A DNA stretch of 10,573 nucleotides, from assembly GCA_938023775.1 (NCBI GenBank), contig CALJDB010000266.1, positions 1 through 10,573 of the forward strand. Reading direction: 5' to 3'. The stretch comes from an uncultured Clostridia bacterium. Lineage in GTDB: Bacteria > Bacillota > Clostridia > Oscillospirales > Oscillospiraceae. The notes below the pieces were generated by a model that had not been told where the DNA came from, searched no databases, and worked only from the letters and a program-made list of their open reading frames with translations. Positions 1-6,812 of the stretch are shown in pieces. Both the position numbers and the translations under genes were made by a program. How positions within the stretch are numbered: the stretch's first letter is position 1; each line of letters opens with the position of its first letter.

Positions 1-304
1 CCTCGCTCTTGGCGGGCGCGGCGTTATCCTCCACATAATAGTATAGCCGTTTTACATAGTTTTCCAGCGAGTTCTCGTTGATCTGCGCCTCATACTCCCA
101 GTCGGCCGGTGTCGGCGTACCCTTGGCGGCGCGGTCACTGCCGGCCGGCTCGGCCGCTGCGGCTGCAGGCTCCTGCACCGTACCGGTGCGCAGCGTGTCG
201 GTCAGCAGGCCGCTGTTCAGCACCAGCGCCAGCAGCAGGCAGACAGCCAGATAGCCGCATTTTTTCGCCTTGGCGCCTATATGGGCGCTTCGAGGGGAAA
301 GCAC
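1..304 (-). CDS. Partial hypothetical membrane-anchored or secreted protein (N-terminal part)
   Basis: An open minus-strand frame runs from a GTG at 304-302 to the left edge, about 101 codons, and is truncated there. It reads VLSPRSAHIGAKAKK, then a hydrophobic stretch (CGYLAVCLLLALVLNSGLL) that looks like a signal anchor or signal peptide. An Ala/Pro/Glu-rich linker follows, then a more ordered, Tyr-rich segment (ENSLENYVKRLYYYVEDN). A basic N-terminus, one hydrophobic helix and a low-complexity linker are what one expects of a protein acting outside the membrane. I do not recognise the family. The start is uncertain: the GTG has no Shine-Dalgarno sequence, and an in-frame TAA lies upstream. 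Another frame opens at an ATG at 338 and would join this one if the A6 run near 259-264 lost one base. It is divergent from the pilus operon and is not obviously part of it. Confidence 0.6.
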   Translation of the reverse strand, partial: MLSPRSAHIGAKAKKCGYLAVCLLLALVLNSGLLTDTLRTGTVQEPAAAAAEPAGSDRAAKGTPTPADWEYEAQINENSLENYVKRLYYYVEDNAAPAKSE

Positions 305-355
305 GCGGTCGGTCCGTTTTTTTTATGTGATTTTTCATTGCAGAGAGGTAGTGCG
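305..355. promoter_or_regulatory. Short divergent intergenic region with a T8 tract
   Basis: Only about 50 bases separate the leftward partial gene from the first pilus gene, so any control sequence for either must lie here or inside the leftward gene. The gap contains a run of eight T at 317-324, followed by AT-rich sequence, and then the ribosome site of the adhesin. I see no convincing -35/-10 pair on either strand. Upstream, a small inverted pair (GCGCC TATATG GGCGC, roughly 263-280) lies within the leftward gene and could be part of a promoter or leader structure. That is a guess. The region is called regulatory from its divergent position, not from a recognised motif. Confidence 0.35.
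342..348 (+). promoter_or_regulatory. Ribosome binding site fixing the start of the tip adhesin
   Basis: AGAGAGG lies 7 bases before the ATG at 356. The longer reading that starts at an ATG at 281 has no Shine-Dalgarno sequence and would put 25 non-hydrophobic residues before the signal peptide. The start at 356 is therefore preferred. Confidence 0.75.
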
Positions 356-3300
356 ATGAAACGCAGCGCGCAAAAAATGAATATTCTGCGCCGCGTGCTC
401 GCTCTGCTCTCGGCGCTTCTCCTGCTGCCGCTGCCCGTTCGCGCGGCGGCGGGCGTGGATGCCGGCTGCTACGCCGCCGTGAACGGCAGCTGGCGGCTCG
501 TGGAGACCGTCCGCGTTACGGAAACGAGCGATATCTTCGGCACGTCCCGCTATTTTATCGGTGCGGATGAGCTCCAGCGCGTTTACGCCGACTACGGCTT
601 TGCCGCCGCGGACCTCGCAAGCGAGGACGACCCGCTCGTCGGCAAGCGCTATTTTGCCCATACGGTCGAGGGCGACCTCAGCCAGATCTGGGCGGACGCC
701 CTTCCCCGGCGCGAGAGCGCCGACGGGGAGCTTCTTATTCCACTCGGCGACAGCAAAAAGCAGCTGCATACCTACCTCTACTACCTCCCCAAAAACGAGA
801 TCTCCAGTGCCTCTTACTTCGAGGAAAAAAAGCCGATCGGCAATGCGCAGCTGCTTGCGGACAACAGCTTTTATTCACTGGAGGTCTCCGACCCGGGCGG
901 GCTCGTCTATGAAACGGGCGCGCTGCCGGAGGAGAAAATTTACGGGGCGGGAGAGGAAATGACCTGCATTCTTCCGGCGCCGGAGGGCGTCCGCTGGGAC
1001 GTGCGCGACGCCGCGACCGGGGAGACCGTCAGCGGCGTGCTCACCGACAATGGGGACGGGACGGTCACGTTTTATGCCGCGGCAGCCGCCCGCGGCATTC
1101 GCCTTGTCGCAGAGCGGGACGCCTTTTCCGTCCGCTACACCGCGACCCTCGCGGGACGGCTCCAGCCCCTTGGCCGCAGCACCCACGACGAGACGCAGTA
1201 CTCTTATCCTGCCACGATGCAGGTCATCACCGAGGACGCGACGATCCGCGGCGCGGCGCACTGGACCGACCTTCCGGACGGCGCAGGCGGCATCACCCTC
1301 GCCGCGCCGGACACGGACCGCGCCGAGGCGCAGCTCGACAAATCACAGGTGGGCGATTACAAGGGCCGCCGCTATTATTACACCTTCGGCGGCTGGGAGG
1401 CGGAGACCGGCGAGGTCTATCCCGCCGGGACCGTTTTCACCGCCGGGGAGCTCGAAGCGCTGGACGCCGACGGCGACGGCGTCGTCGATCTGCGCGCGGC
1501 GTGGCATGCGGCGGACGCATCCGCGCGCATTGAGAGTGTCAACCTTTACCTTAACAAGACCTGCGAGGTCGCGGATAATCTCACGGACGGCTACGCCACG
1601 GGCAACGGCAGCGCGAATTATACTCCTGTGATCTTCGGCACGCGCGTGTTTGGCATGGATTCGCTGGACTTCTCACCCACGACGCCCTTCCTGCTCACCG
1701 CGAAGATCGACGCCGCAGCGACGGCTTACGCCGTGGATGCCCAGATCCGCGGCATGACGACGGAGCCCCTTCAGGGCGTCACGCTGGAGAATCTGCCGAC
1801 GGACGAGGACGTTTTAGCCTATCTCCGCAGCAACCACTCCGCCATTTTTATCGACGGGGTGAAGATCCCCTACGAGGATCTGACGACGGAACGCTTCAAG
1901 GTCCGATGGGCAACGCTCAAATATGAGCCCCACGACGGCTGGCATTTAGACGGCATTCTCGTCGCGAAGGCGGGGCGGCTCGCCGTGACGAAGACCTTCG
2001 CCGGCGACGCGGCCGCGATCGCCGCCGTCAAGGAGACATGGAGCGGCACCGTGACGCACATTGACGCCGAGACGGGCGAGACCGTCACGGACTTTACGCT
2101 GGAGCTCTCCGGCGCGAACAGCCATGACGAGGAGACGGACACCTATACATGGACCCTCCCGGTGCGGCAGGGGCGCGAATATCTCGTCGGCGAGGAGGGC
2201 TACGCCCTCTCCGGCGACTGGCAGCAGAGCGCGCAGTACGCCATCCGCGGCAGCGCCGCGGAGACGGCGGGCTTCCTCGATTACACCGGTCCCGTCGCGG
2301 TGACGGCGGAGAGCTATCCGAACGACGTTCCTGATTCCGCCGTGCAGACCGTGGCGTTTGAAAACCTCTATGTGCAGGCGGGGCTTTTCACGCTGCACAA
2401 GATCGACGACGGCACCGGCACCGGCATCGCGGGCGTTCGGTTCACCCTCTCCCGCGCCGACGCCGCGGCGGACGAGCCCGAAGAAGAAACAGAGACCGAG
2501 CCGGCGGAGAGTGCGCCGGCCGAAGATATCCCGGATGTTCCGGGGGAAGCGGCGCCCCCGGAGGAGCCCGTTGAGGAGGAAACCACCAAGGAGCCAACTG
2601 AGGAGGAGCCCGCGGAGGACGCGCCCGATGACGGGACCCTCACAGTCCAGAGCGCGGCGGCGTCCCTCGCCGTTTACCGCGTGCCGGGCACGTCGCGCTA
2701 CTTTGCCTTCGACCCGGACATGGTGACCGGGGAGCTCACTGATTATCTCGGCGAATACACCGAGGCGGTGGCGGACGGCGTGCTGGAGACGGACGCCGGC
2801 GGCTGGCTCTATCTCCATCTCTCGCCCTTGGACGGCACGACCGAGGGTGTCTACTCCCTGCGCGAGCACGTGCCCGTCGGCTATTTCGGCGCATCGGAGC
2901 TCGCGCTCACCGTCACGGACGACGGCGCGGTCGCGTTTTCCGCCGAGGTGACGGACGCCGGCGACGCCGAGCCGCCGGAGGGCGGCTGGCTCAGCGGCTC
3001 CGGCAGCGTTTACACGCTGCGCAACGCCTCGCGGCGCTATGTGTCCGTGACGGCGGAAAAGCTCTGGTCCGGCGGCGCGGCGGAGGAGGACTCCGTTGCC
3101 GTGGAGCTCTGGCGCAACGGCGCGAGGATGATCGGCGCGGAATACACGCAGGTGCTGAGCGACGGGAACGGCTGGAGCTATACATGGACCGATCTGCCGC
3201 TTTTCCAGAACGGACACATCGCGGAGTATGCGCTGCGCGAGGTGTTGATCGGCGCCACGGCTTATGACCCCGGCGCGGACGCAGCGGACGGCTACGCCGA

Positions 3301-4171
3301 TTATGTCGTGACCCACCTCGACCCGCAGTATTGGTGCGGCAGCGAATTTTTCGACACCGAGCCGGTGCAGACCGCCGCGGACGGCACGCCGCGCTATGCC
3401 GACGCGCTGCTGCTGCGCGTGGAAAACGCGCTCGTCCATGGCGAGGTCAGCTTCGCAAAAACGGACGAGCAGGGCAGTCCGCTCGCGGGCGCGGAGTTCA
3501 CACTTTATGCCGACGCCGCCTGCAAAACGGCTGTGGCGGCAGCAGTGAGCGACGCCGGCGGGATCGTGGCGTTCGAGCCCCTGCCCGTCGGGACCTACTA
3601 CCTGCGTGAAACCGCCGCGCCCGCGGGCTATGCCGCGCGCAGCGACCAGTGGCGCGTCGTCGTGCGCGCGACGGGCTCCGCGGTCTATGCCGCGGACGGC
3701 TCTGCCGTTTCCGCGATCGCGAACCGATCCCGGATGAGCCTGCTCCTTCGCAAGACCGACCCCGGCGGCGCCGCGCTGACCGGCGCGGAGTTCACGCTCT
3801 GGCGCAACGATAAGCCCTACGGCTCCTTCGCCGTGGACGGCGAGGGCTGCGTCCGCCTCGACGCGCTCCCTGCGGGCGACTATACCATCGAGGAGACGGA
3901 AGCCCCGGCAGGCTTTGTCCGGAGCACGGCGATCGCAACGCTGCGCATCTCCGGCGGTGAGGTAACGCTGCTGGAGCCGGAGGCGCTCCCGCTATGGTCG
4001 CTCTCCGGTCCGGAGGGCGGCTGCTGGACGCTGACGGTCCGGAACGAGCCGCTCTGGGTCATTCCGAGCGTCGGCGGACCGGGCATTTATCCCATGATGG
4101 CGCTCGGCGCGGCGCTGATGGCGCTTGCCGCGGCGGGGCTGCTGCCCGCGCTGCGGCGCAGAAAACGGTGA
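356..4171 (+). CDS. Large multidomain LPxTG-type surface adhesin, probable pilus tip subunit
   Basis: A 1271-residue sorted surface protein, likely the pilus tip. Residues 1 to about 31 are a signal peptide (basic start, Leu-rich core, VRAAA cleavage region). Residues 35 to about 320 match no family I can name. Residues 345-384 resemble an InlB/Flg_new repeat (FGGW to AAW) and include an acidic loop, DADGDGVVD (370-378). Residues 540-673 form a Cna-B-like module (K546, end N670). Residues 676 to about 880 are a SpaA-type domain (K682, E837) interrupted by an acidic Pro/Glu-rich insertion at 706-760. Residues 896 to about 1005 are a Cna-B domain (EKLW K902, LREV E962). Two SpaA domains follow at about 1029-1125 (K1035, RETAAPAGY E1085) and 1130-1232 (K1133, EETEAPAGF E1180). 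The Lys/Glu pairs predict isopeptide-stabilised domains. The C-terminus is a sorting signal, IPSVGG (1236-1241), then a hydrophobic helix and RRRKR. The fourth position is Val rather than Thr. Size, modularity and position ahead of the backbone pilin suggest the tip role; what it binds is unknown. Confidence 0.9.
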   Translation: MKRSAQKMNILRRVLALLSALLLLPLPVRAAAGVDAGCYAAVNGSWRLVETVRVTETSDIFGTSRYFIGADELQRVYADYGFAAADLASEDDPLVGKRYFAHTVEGDLSQIWADALPRRESADGELLIPLGDSKKQLHTYLYYLPKNEISSASYFEEKKPIGNAQLLADNSFYSLEVSDPGGLVYETGALPEEKIYGAGEEMTCILPAPEGVRWDVRDAATGETVSGVLTDNGDGTVTFYAAAAARGIRLVAERDAFSVRYTATLAGRLQPLGRSTHDETQYSYPATMQVITEDATIRGAAHWTDLPDGAGGITLAAPDTDRAEAQLDKSQVGDYKGRRYYYTFGGWEAETGEVYPAGTVFTAGELEALDADGDGVVDLRAAWHAADASARIESVNLYLNKTCEVADNLTDGYATGNGSANYTPVIFGTRVFGMDSLDFSPTTPFLLTAKIDAAATAYAVDAQIRGMTTEPLQGVTLENLPTDEDVLAYLRSNHSAIFIDGVKIPYEDLTTERFKVRWATLKYEPHDGWHLDGILVAKAGRLAVTKTFAGDAAAIAAVKETWSGTVTHIDAETGETVTDFTLELSGANSHDEETDTYTWTLPVRQGREYLVGEEGYALSGDWQQSAQYAIRGSAAETAGFLDYTGPVAVTAESYPNDVPDSAVQTVAFENLYVQAGLFTLHKIDDGTGTGIAGVRFTLSRADAAADEPEEETETEPAESAPAEDIPDVPGEAAPPEEPVEEETTKEPTEEEPAEDAPDDGTLTVQSAAASLAVYRVPGTSRYFAFDPDMVTGELTDYLGEYTEAVADGVLETDAGGWLYLHLSPLDGTTEGVYSLREHVPVGYFGASELALTVTDDGAVAFSAEVTDAGDAEPPEGGWLSGSGSVYTLRNASRRYVSVTAEKLWSGGAAEEDSVAVELWRNGARMIGAEYTQVLSDGNGWSYTWTDLPLFQNGHIAEYALREVLIGATAYDPGADAADGYADYVVTHLDPQYWCGSEFFDTEPVQTAADGTPRYADALLLRVENALVHGEVSFAKTDEQGSPLAGAEFTLYADAACKTAVAAAVSDAGGIVAFEPLPVGTYYLRETAAPAGYAARSDQWRVVVRATGSAVYAADGSAVSAIANRSRMSLLLRKTDPGGAALTGAEFTLWRNDKPYGSFAVDGEGCVRLDALPAGDYTIEETEAPAGFVRSTAIATLRISGGEVTLLEPEALPLWSLSGPEGGCWTLTVRNEPLWVIPSVGGPGIYPMMALGAALMALAAAGLLPALRRRKR

Positions 4172-4242
4172 GATACCCCCTTTTCAGGGAGGATCGGATA
4201 AAAAGCTTTCCCATAAAACAAAGAAAGGAACGAAAAAAACAG
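4172..4242 (+). promoter_or_regulatory. Intergenic leader of the backbone pilin gene
   Basis: This 71-base gap is the longest inside the operon. It is markedly A-rich compared with the genes around it. It holds the likely ribosome site (AAGAAAGGAA, 4221-4230), 12 bases or so before the ATG, which is a slightly long spacing. AT-rich blocks (ATAAAAA and CATAAAAC) could serve as an internal -10 for extra pilin transcription, but no matching -35 is clear. A weak CCC/GGG inverted pair (about 4178-4191) lacks a U run, so I do not call a terminator. Confidence 0.4.
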
Positions 4243-5943
4243 ATGAAAACCTCAATCAAAAAACTTCTGGCGCTCGTGCTTGCACTGGCGCTCGTCCTCG
4301 CCCTCGGCGTGACCGCCGCGGCGGAAGGCGGGGACCCCGCAGCCGTCACGGTCACGGCCCCCACCGTCACCGTCGGCGAGATCGCCCCGGGCGACACCGT
4401 CAAGGCCTACCGCCTCATCAGCTACGATGCCAGCTACAACAGCTATGTTTACTACGGCGATTTCGGCACCGCGCTGGGAAACTACCGCCACACCCCGAAC
4501 GAGCCGCTCGACGACGTTATGACCCGCATGGATGACATTGAGATCGCAAATGTGCTCGGTGCATACGCCGCAAGCGTTCTCGCAAATCACCAGGGCTGCA
4601 CGCTGCCGGCACCGTCCGCCACCGTCACCGCGGACGGGGACGGCAAGGCCGCCCTGACGCTCGAGCCGGGCTATTATCTGCTCCTCGTCGAGACGCTCCC
4701 CGGCAACAGCAAGATCTATAAGCCCATGAGCGTGTTCGTCCGCGTGAAGGACGGCGCGGTCTCCGTCTATGGCGGCGGCGTGCTGCTCGACAGCGAGACA
4801 CCCGCAATGAATGCAAAGTCTGCCGGCGCCCCGCAGATCAGCAAGCGCGTCCGCGACGACACAAATGTCGGCGCAACGTGGAAGTCCAGCGCCGCCGCCC
4901 CCGTCGGCGAGACCGTGCAGTTTTATGTCCGCGTCGAGATCCCCAAGTTCACCGGTATCCACGACATGTCAACGCTCACGCTGACCGACAAGCTCGACGG
5001 CTTGAAATACGTCTCCGGCAGCGCGAAGGTCTACCGCGCCGGGACGACGGGCCTTTTTGAGAACGAGGTCGCCGGCGCCCTCACCGAGACCGTCAGCGCC
5101 TACGAAAACGGCAAGCAGACCGTGGAGTTCACCCTCAACTACGGCAACGTTCTCTCCGCCGCCGCCGGCACCGTGGACGTCTATGTCCGCTACAGCGCCG
5201 TCGTGATGCCCGAAGCGGCGCGGACGCTCCGCACCGCGGACGCCGGGACCACTACCACGCAGTACGCGAAAAACGCCGCCAGCCTGACCTACGCCACGGA
5301 CCTTGAGCCGGAGAACAAAAAAACCACGTCCGCGAGCGAGACCACCGTTTATAACTACGCCTTCGAGCTCCGCAAATACTCCACCGAGCGCGTGGACCCG
5401 AACGACGAAAACTCCCCCTTCAAGCCCGTCGCGGGCGCGGGCTTCACCGTTTACGGCGACGCCGCCCACACCGCCGCGCTGAAGTTTGTGAAGGACGGGG
5501 ACTATTACCGCCCCGCCACGGTCGATGACGCCGCGGAGACTGTCGTCACGGAGCTCACCGCCCCCTGCGTTGTCCGCGGGCTGGATGTCGGCGCTTATTA
5601 TCTGGAGGAGACCACGGTCCCCAGCGGCTATTACGCCCCGAACGGCGACTTCCGCCTTGAGCTCTCCGCCGCGCGCGTCAGCGAGGCGCTGACGGGTCAT
5701 CTCGAAGCGGGCGCGAGCAACATCGTCCCCGTCCATACGGACGACCGCCTGCTCGTCACCGGCGGCAGCATCAACGCCGCGGAGCTCAACCGCTTCGACT
5801 TCGGTCTGAAAAACAGCTCCACCCCGATTCTGCCGACCACCGGCGGCGTCGGCACCGCGCTGTTCACCGCCGGCGGCGTGGTCCTCATGGCTGCCGCCGT
5901 CCTCCTCCTCTTCCTCCGCCGCCGCAAGAGCAGCGAGGAGTGA
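4243..5943 (+). CDS. Major (backbone) pilin with LPTTGG sorting signal
   Basis: A 566-residue pilin subunit whose repeated sortase-linked copies would form the fibre. Residues 1 to about 26 are a signal peptide (MKTSIKK, Leu/Ala core, TAAA). An N-terminal domain runs to about 195. It is followed by a fimbrial isopeptide D2-type domain: QISKRV with K201, GETVQFYVRVEIP, LTDKLDGLKYVSGSAKV, and AKNAASLTY with N344. The K201/N344 pair is the likely internal isopeptide bond. A SpaA-type domain follows, with ELRKYS K378, the E-box YYLEETTVPSGYY (E456) and FGLKNSS (N524). The C-terminus is LPTTGG (530-535), a hydrophobic helix and RRRKSSEE. The E-box and domain order are typical of backbone pilins. 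The usual VYPK pilin motif that supplies the polymerising Lys is not visible, and K192 is one candidate. The ATG follows the A-rich leader. The sortase gene starts 26 bases after its stop. Confidence 0.93.
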   Translation: MKTSIKKLLALVLALALVLALGVTAAAEGGDPAAVTVTAPTVTVGEIAPGDTVKAYRLISYDASYNSYVYYGDFGTALGNYRHTPNEPLDDVMTRMDDIEIANVLGAYAASVLANHQGCTLPAPSATVTADGDGKAALTLEPGYYLLLVETLPGNSKIYKPMSVFVRVKDGAVSVYGGGVLLDSETPAMNAKSAGAPQISKRVRDDTNVGATWKSSAAAPVGETVQFYVRVEIPKFTGIHDMSTLTLTDKLDGLKYVSGSAKVYRAGTTGLFENEVAGALTETVSAYENGKQTVEFTLNYGNVLSAAAGTVDVYVRYSAVVMPEAARTLRTADAGTTTTQYAKNAASLTYATDLEPENKKTTSASETTVYNYAFELRKYSTERVDPNDENSPFKPVAGAGFTVYGDAAHTAALKFVKDGDYYRPATVDDAAETVVTELTAPCVVRGLDVGAYYLEETTVPSGYYAPNGDFRLELSAARVSEALTGHLEAGASNIVPVHTDDRLLVTGGSINAAELNRFDFGLKNSSTPILPTTGGVGTALFTAGGVVLMAAAVLLLFLRRRKSSEE

Positions 5944-5955
5944 GGAAAAGCTGAA

Positions 5956-5967
5956 AAGGGAGCCCTT
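5956..5967 (+). promoter_or_regulatory. Ribosome site of the first class C sortase, inside a small inverted repeat
   Basis: AAGGGAG (5956-5962) is the Shine-Dalgarno sequence, 7 bases before the ATG at 5970. It is also one arm of AAGG-GAGC-CCTT, so in RNA it could fold on itself and partly hide the site. The stem is only four or five pairs, so the effect, if any, would be modest. Confidence 0.45.
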
Positions 5968-5969
5968 CC

Positions 5970-6812
5970 ATGAGACTGCGGAAACTTTATATCGCGCTGC
6001 TTGTGCTCGTGTTTCTGGTCGGGCTCTCTCTGCTGCTTTATCCGCTGCTCAGCGACCGCTGGAACCGGCGGCGGAGCGACGCGCTGCTGCGTGACTATAC
6101 CGCCGCCGTTGCCGAGGCGCCGGAGGCGGACTACGGCGAATGGTTCGACCGCGCCGCGGCTTATAACGCGACGCTGCCCGGCAAGGGCGTGCCGGACGCC
6201 TTCGCCGCCATCACGCCGGAGGAGGACGCCGACTATTTAAGCCAGCTCGCCTTTTCCACCGACGGTGTGATGGGCTTCATCTCAATCCCGCGCATCTCCG
6301 TCAGCCTCCCGATCTATCACGGCACGGCGGCGGAGACGCTCGAGCGCGGCGTGGGCCATCTGCAGGGCTCCGCGCTCCCCGTCGGCGGGGCGGACACCCA
6401 CTGCGTGCTCTCCGCCCACCGCGGACTGCCGAGCGCCGCGCTGTTCACGGACCTCGACCGGCTCGAAGCCGGCGACCATTTTTACCTGCACATTCTGGAC
6501 CGCACCCTTGCCTATGAGGTCGATCAGATCCTCACCGTTGAGCCGAGCCATACGAAGGACCTCGACGTTCAGCCGGGGCAGGACCTCGTGACGCTCGTCA
6601 CATGCACGCCCTACGGCGTCAACACCCACCGCCTGCTCGTCCGCGGCCACCGCGTCGCCTACGAGCCGGAGACCGCCGAGACCGAGCGCGCGGAGGCGGT
6701 CCGCTCCGTCCACACGCGCTATGAGCTCTGGGCGGCGGCGGGGCTCGCCGCCGTGGCGGCGCTCGCGCTCGTGCTCGGGCTTCTCGCGCGCAGAAGGGGG
6801 AGACGCTCTTGA
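5970..6812 (+). CDS. srtC: Class C (pilus-polymerising) sortase, first copy
   Basis: A 280-residue membrane transpeptidase that cleaves LPxTG-like signals and joins the new carboxyl end to a Lys of the next pilin. It has an N-terminal transmembrane helix (IALLVLVFLVGLSLLLYPLL), the class C core GVMGFISIPRISVSLPIYHGT, catalytic His in SAHRGLPSA (H150), catalytic Cys in TCTPYGVNTHR (C212) and the active-site Arg (R221). A second transmembrane helix sits near the C-terminus, followed by RRRGRRS, as is usual for this class. The lid region reads VPDAF instead of the classical Asp-Pro-aromatic, so the lid Pro is replaced by Ala. It lies directly behind the backbone pilin and overlaps the second sortase gene by four bases (TTGA). 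Closely related to the next gene, it is probably an old tandem duplicate. Substrate preference between the two sortases cannot be read from sequence. Confidence 0.95.
   Translation: MRLRKLYIALLVLVFLVGLSLLLYPLLSDRWNRRRSDALLRDYTAAVAEAPEADYGEWFDRAAAYNATLPGKGVPDAFAAITPEEDADYLSQLAFSTDGVMGFISIPRISVSLPIYHGTAAETLERGVGHLQGSALPVGGADTHCVLSAHRGLPSAALFTDLDRLEAGDHFYLHILDRTLAYEVDQILTVEPSHTKDLDVQPGQDLVTLVTCTPYGVNTHRLLVRGHRVAYEPETAETERAEAVRSVHTRYELWAAAGLAAVAALALVLGLLARRRGRRS
6794..6802 (+). promoter_or_regulatory. Strong ribosome site supporting a TTG start
   Basis: AAGGGGGAG ends 6 bases before a TTG at 6809 whose last two bases begin the TGA stop of the previous gene. No in-frame ATG precedes the N-terminal membrane helix. 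The site and the TTGA overlap together decide the start and suggest translational coupling. Confidence 0.75.

Noticed and set aside
301..330. T8 run as the tail of an intrinsic terminator
   Set aside because: No convincing GC stem immediately precedes it, and no plus-strand gene ends here.
281..355. A 25-residue N-terminal extension of the adhesin from an ATG at 281
   Set aside because: There is no ribosome site before it, while AGAGAGG sits correctly before the ATG at 356, and the extension would precede a complete signal peptide.
356..1300. Thioester or vWA adhesive domain at the tip
   Set aside because: The few Cys residues are not in a thioester-type context, and no DxSxS metal-site motif is seen.
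1946..3439. A long antisense open frame (497 codons) within the adhesin gene
   Set aside because: It is Arg/Gly/His-rich with no domain, and GC-rich genes often leave long antisense frames open. The sense frame has clear domains and a sorting signal.
5317..5323. A7 run inside the backbone pilin gene as a phase-variation or frameshift site
   Set aside because: The reading frame is intact through it (GAG AAC AAA AAA ACC), and a single A7 in a Lys-Lys context is ordinary.
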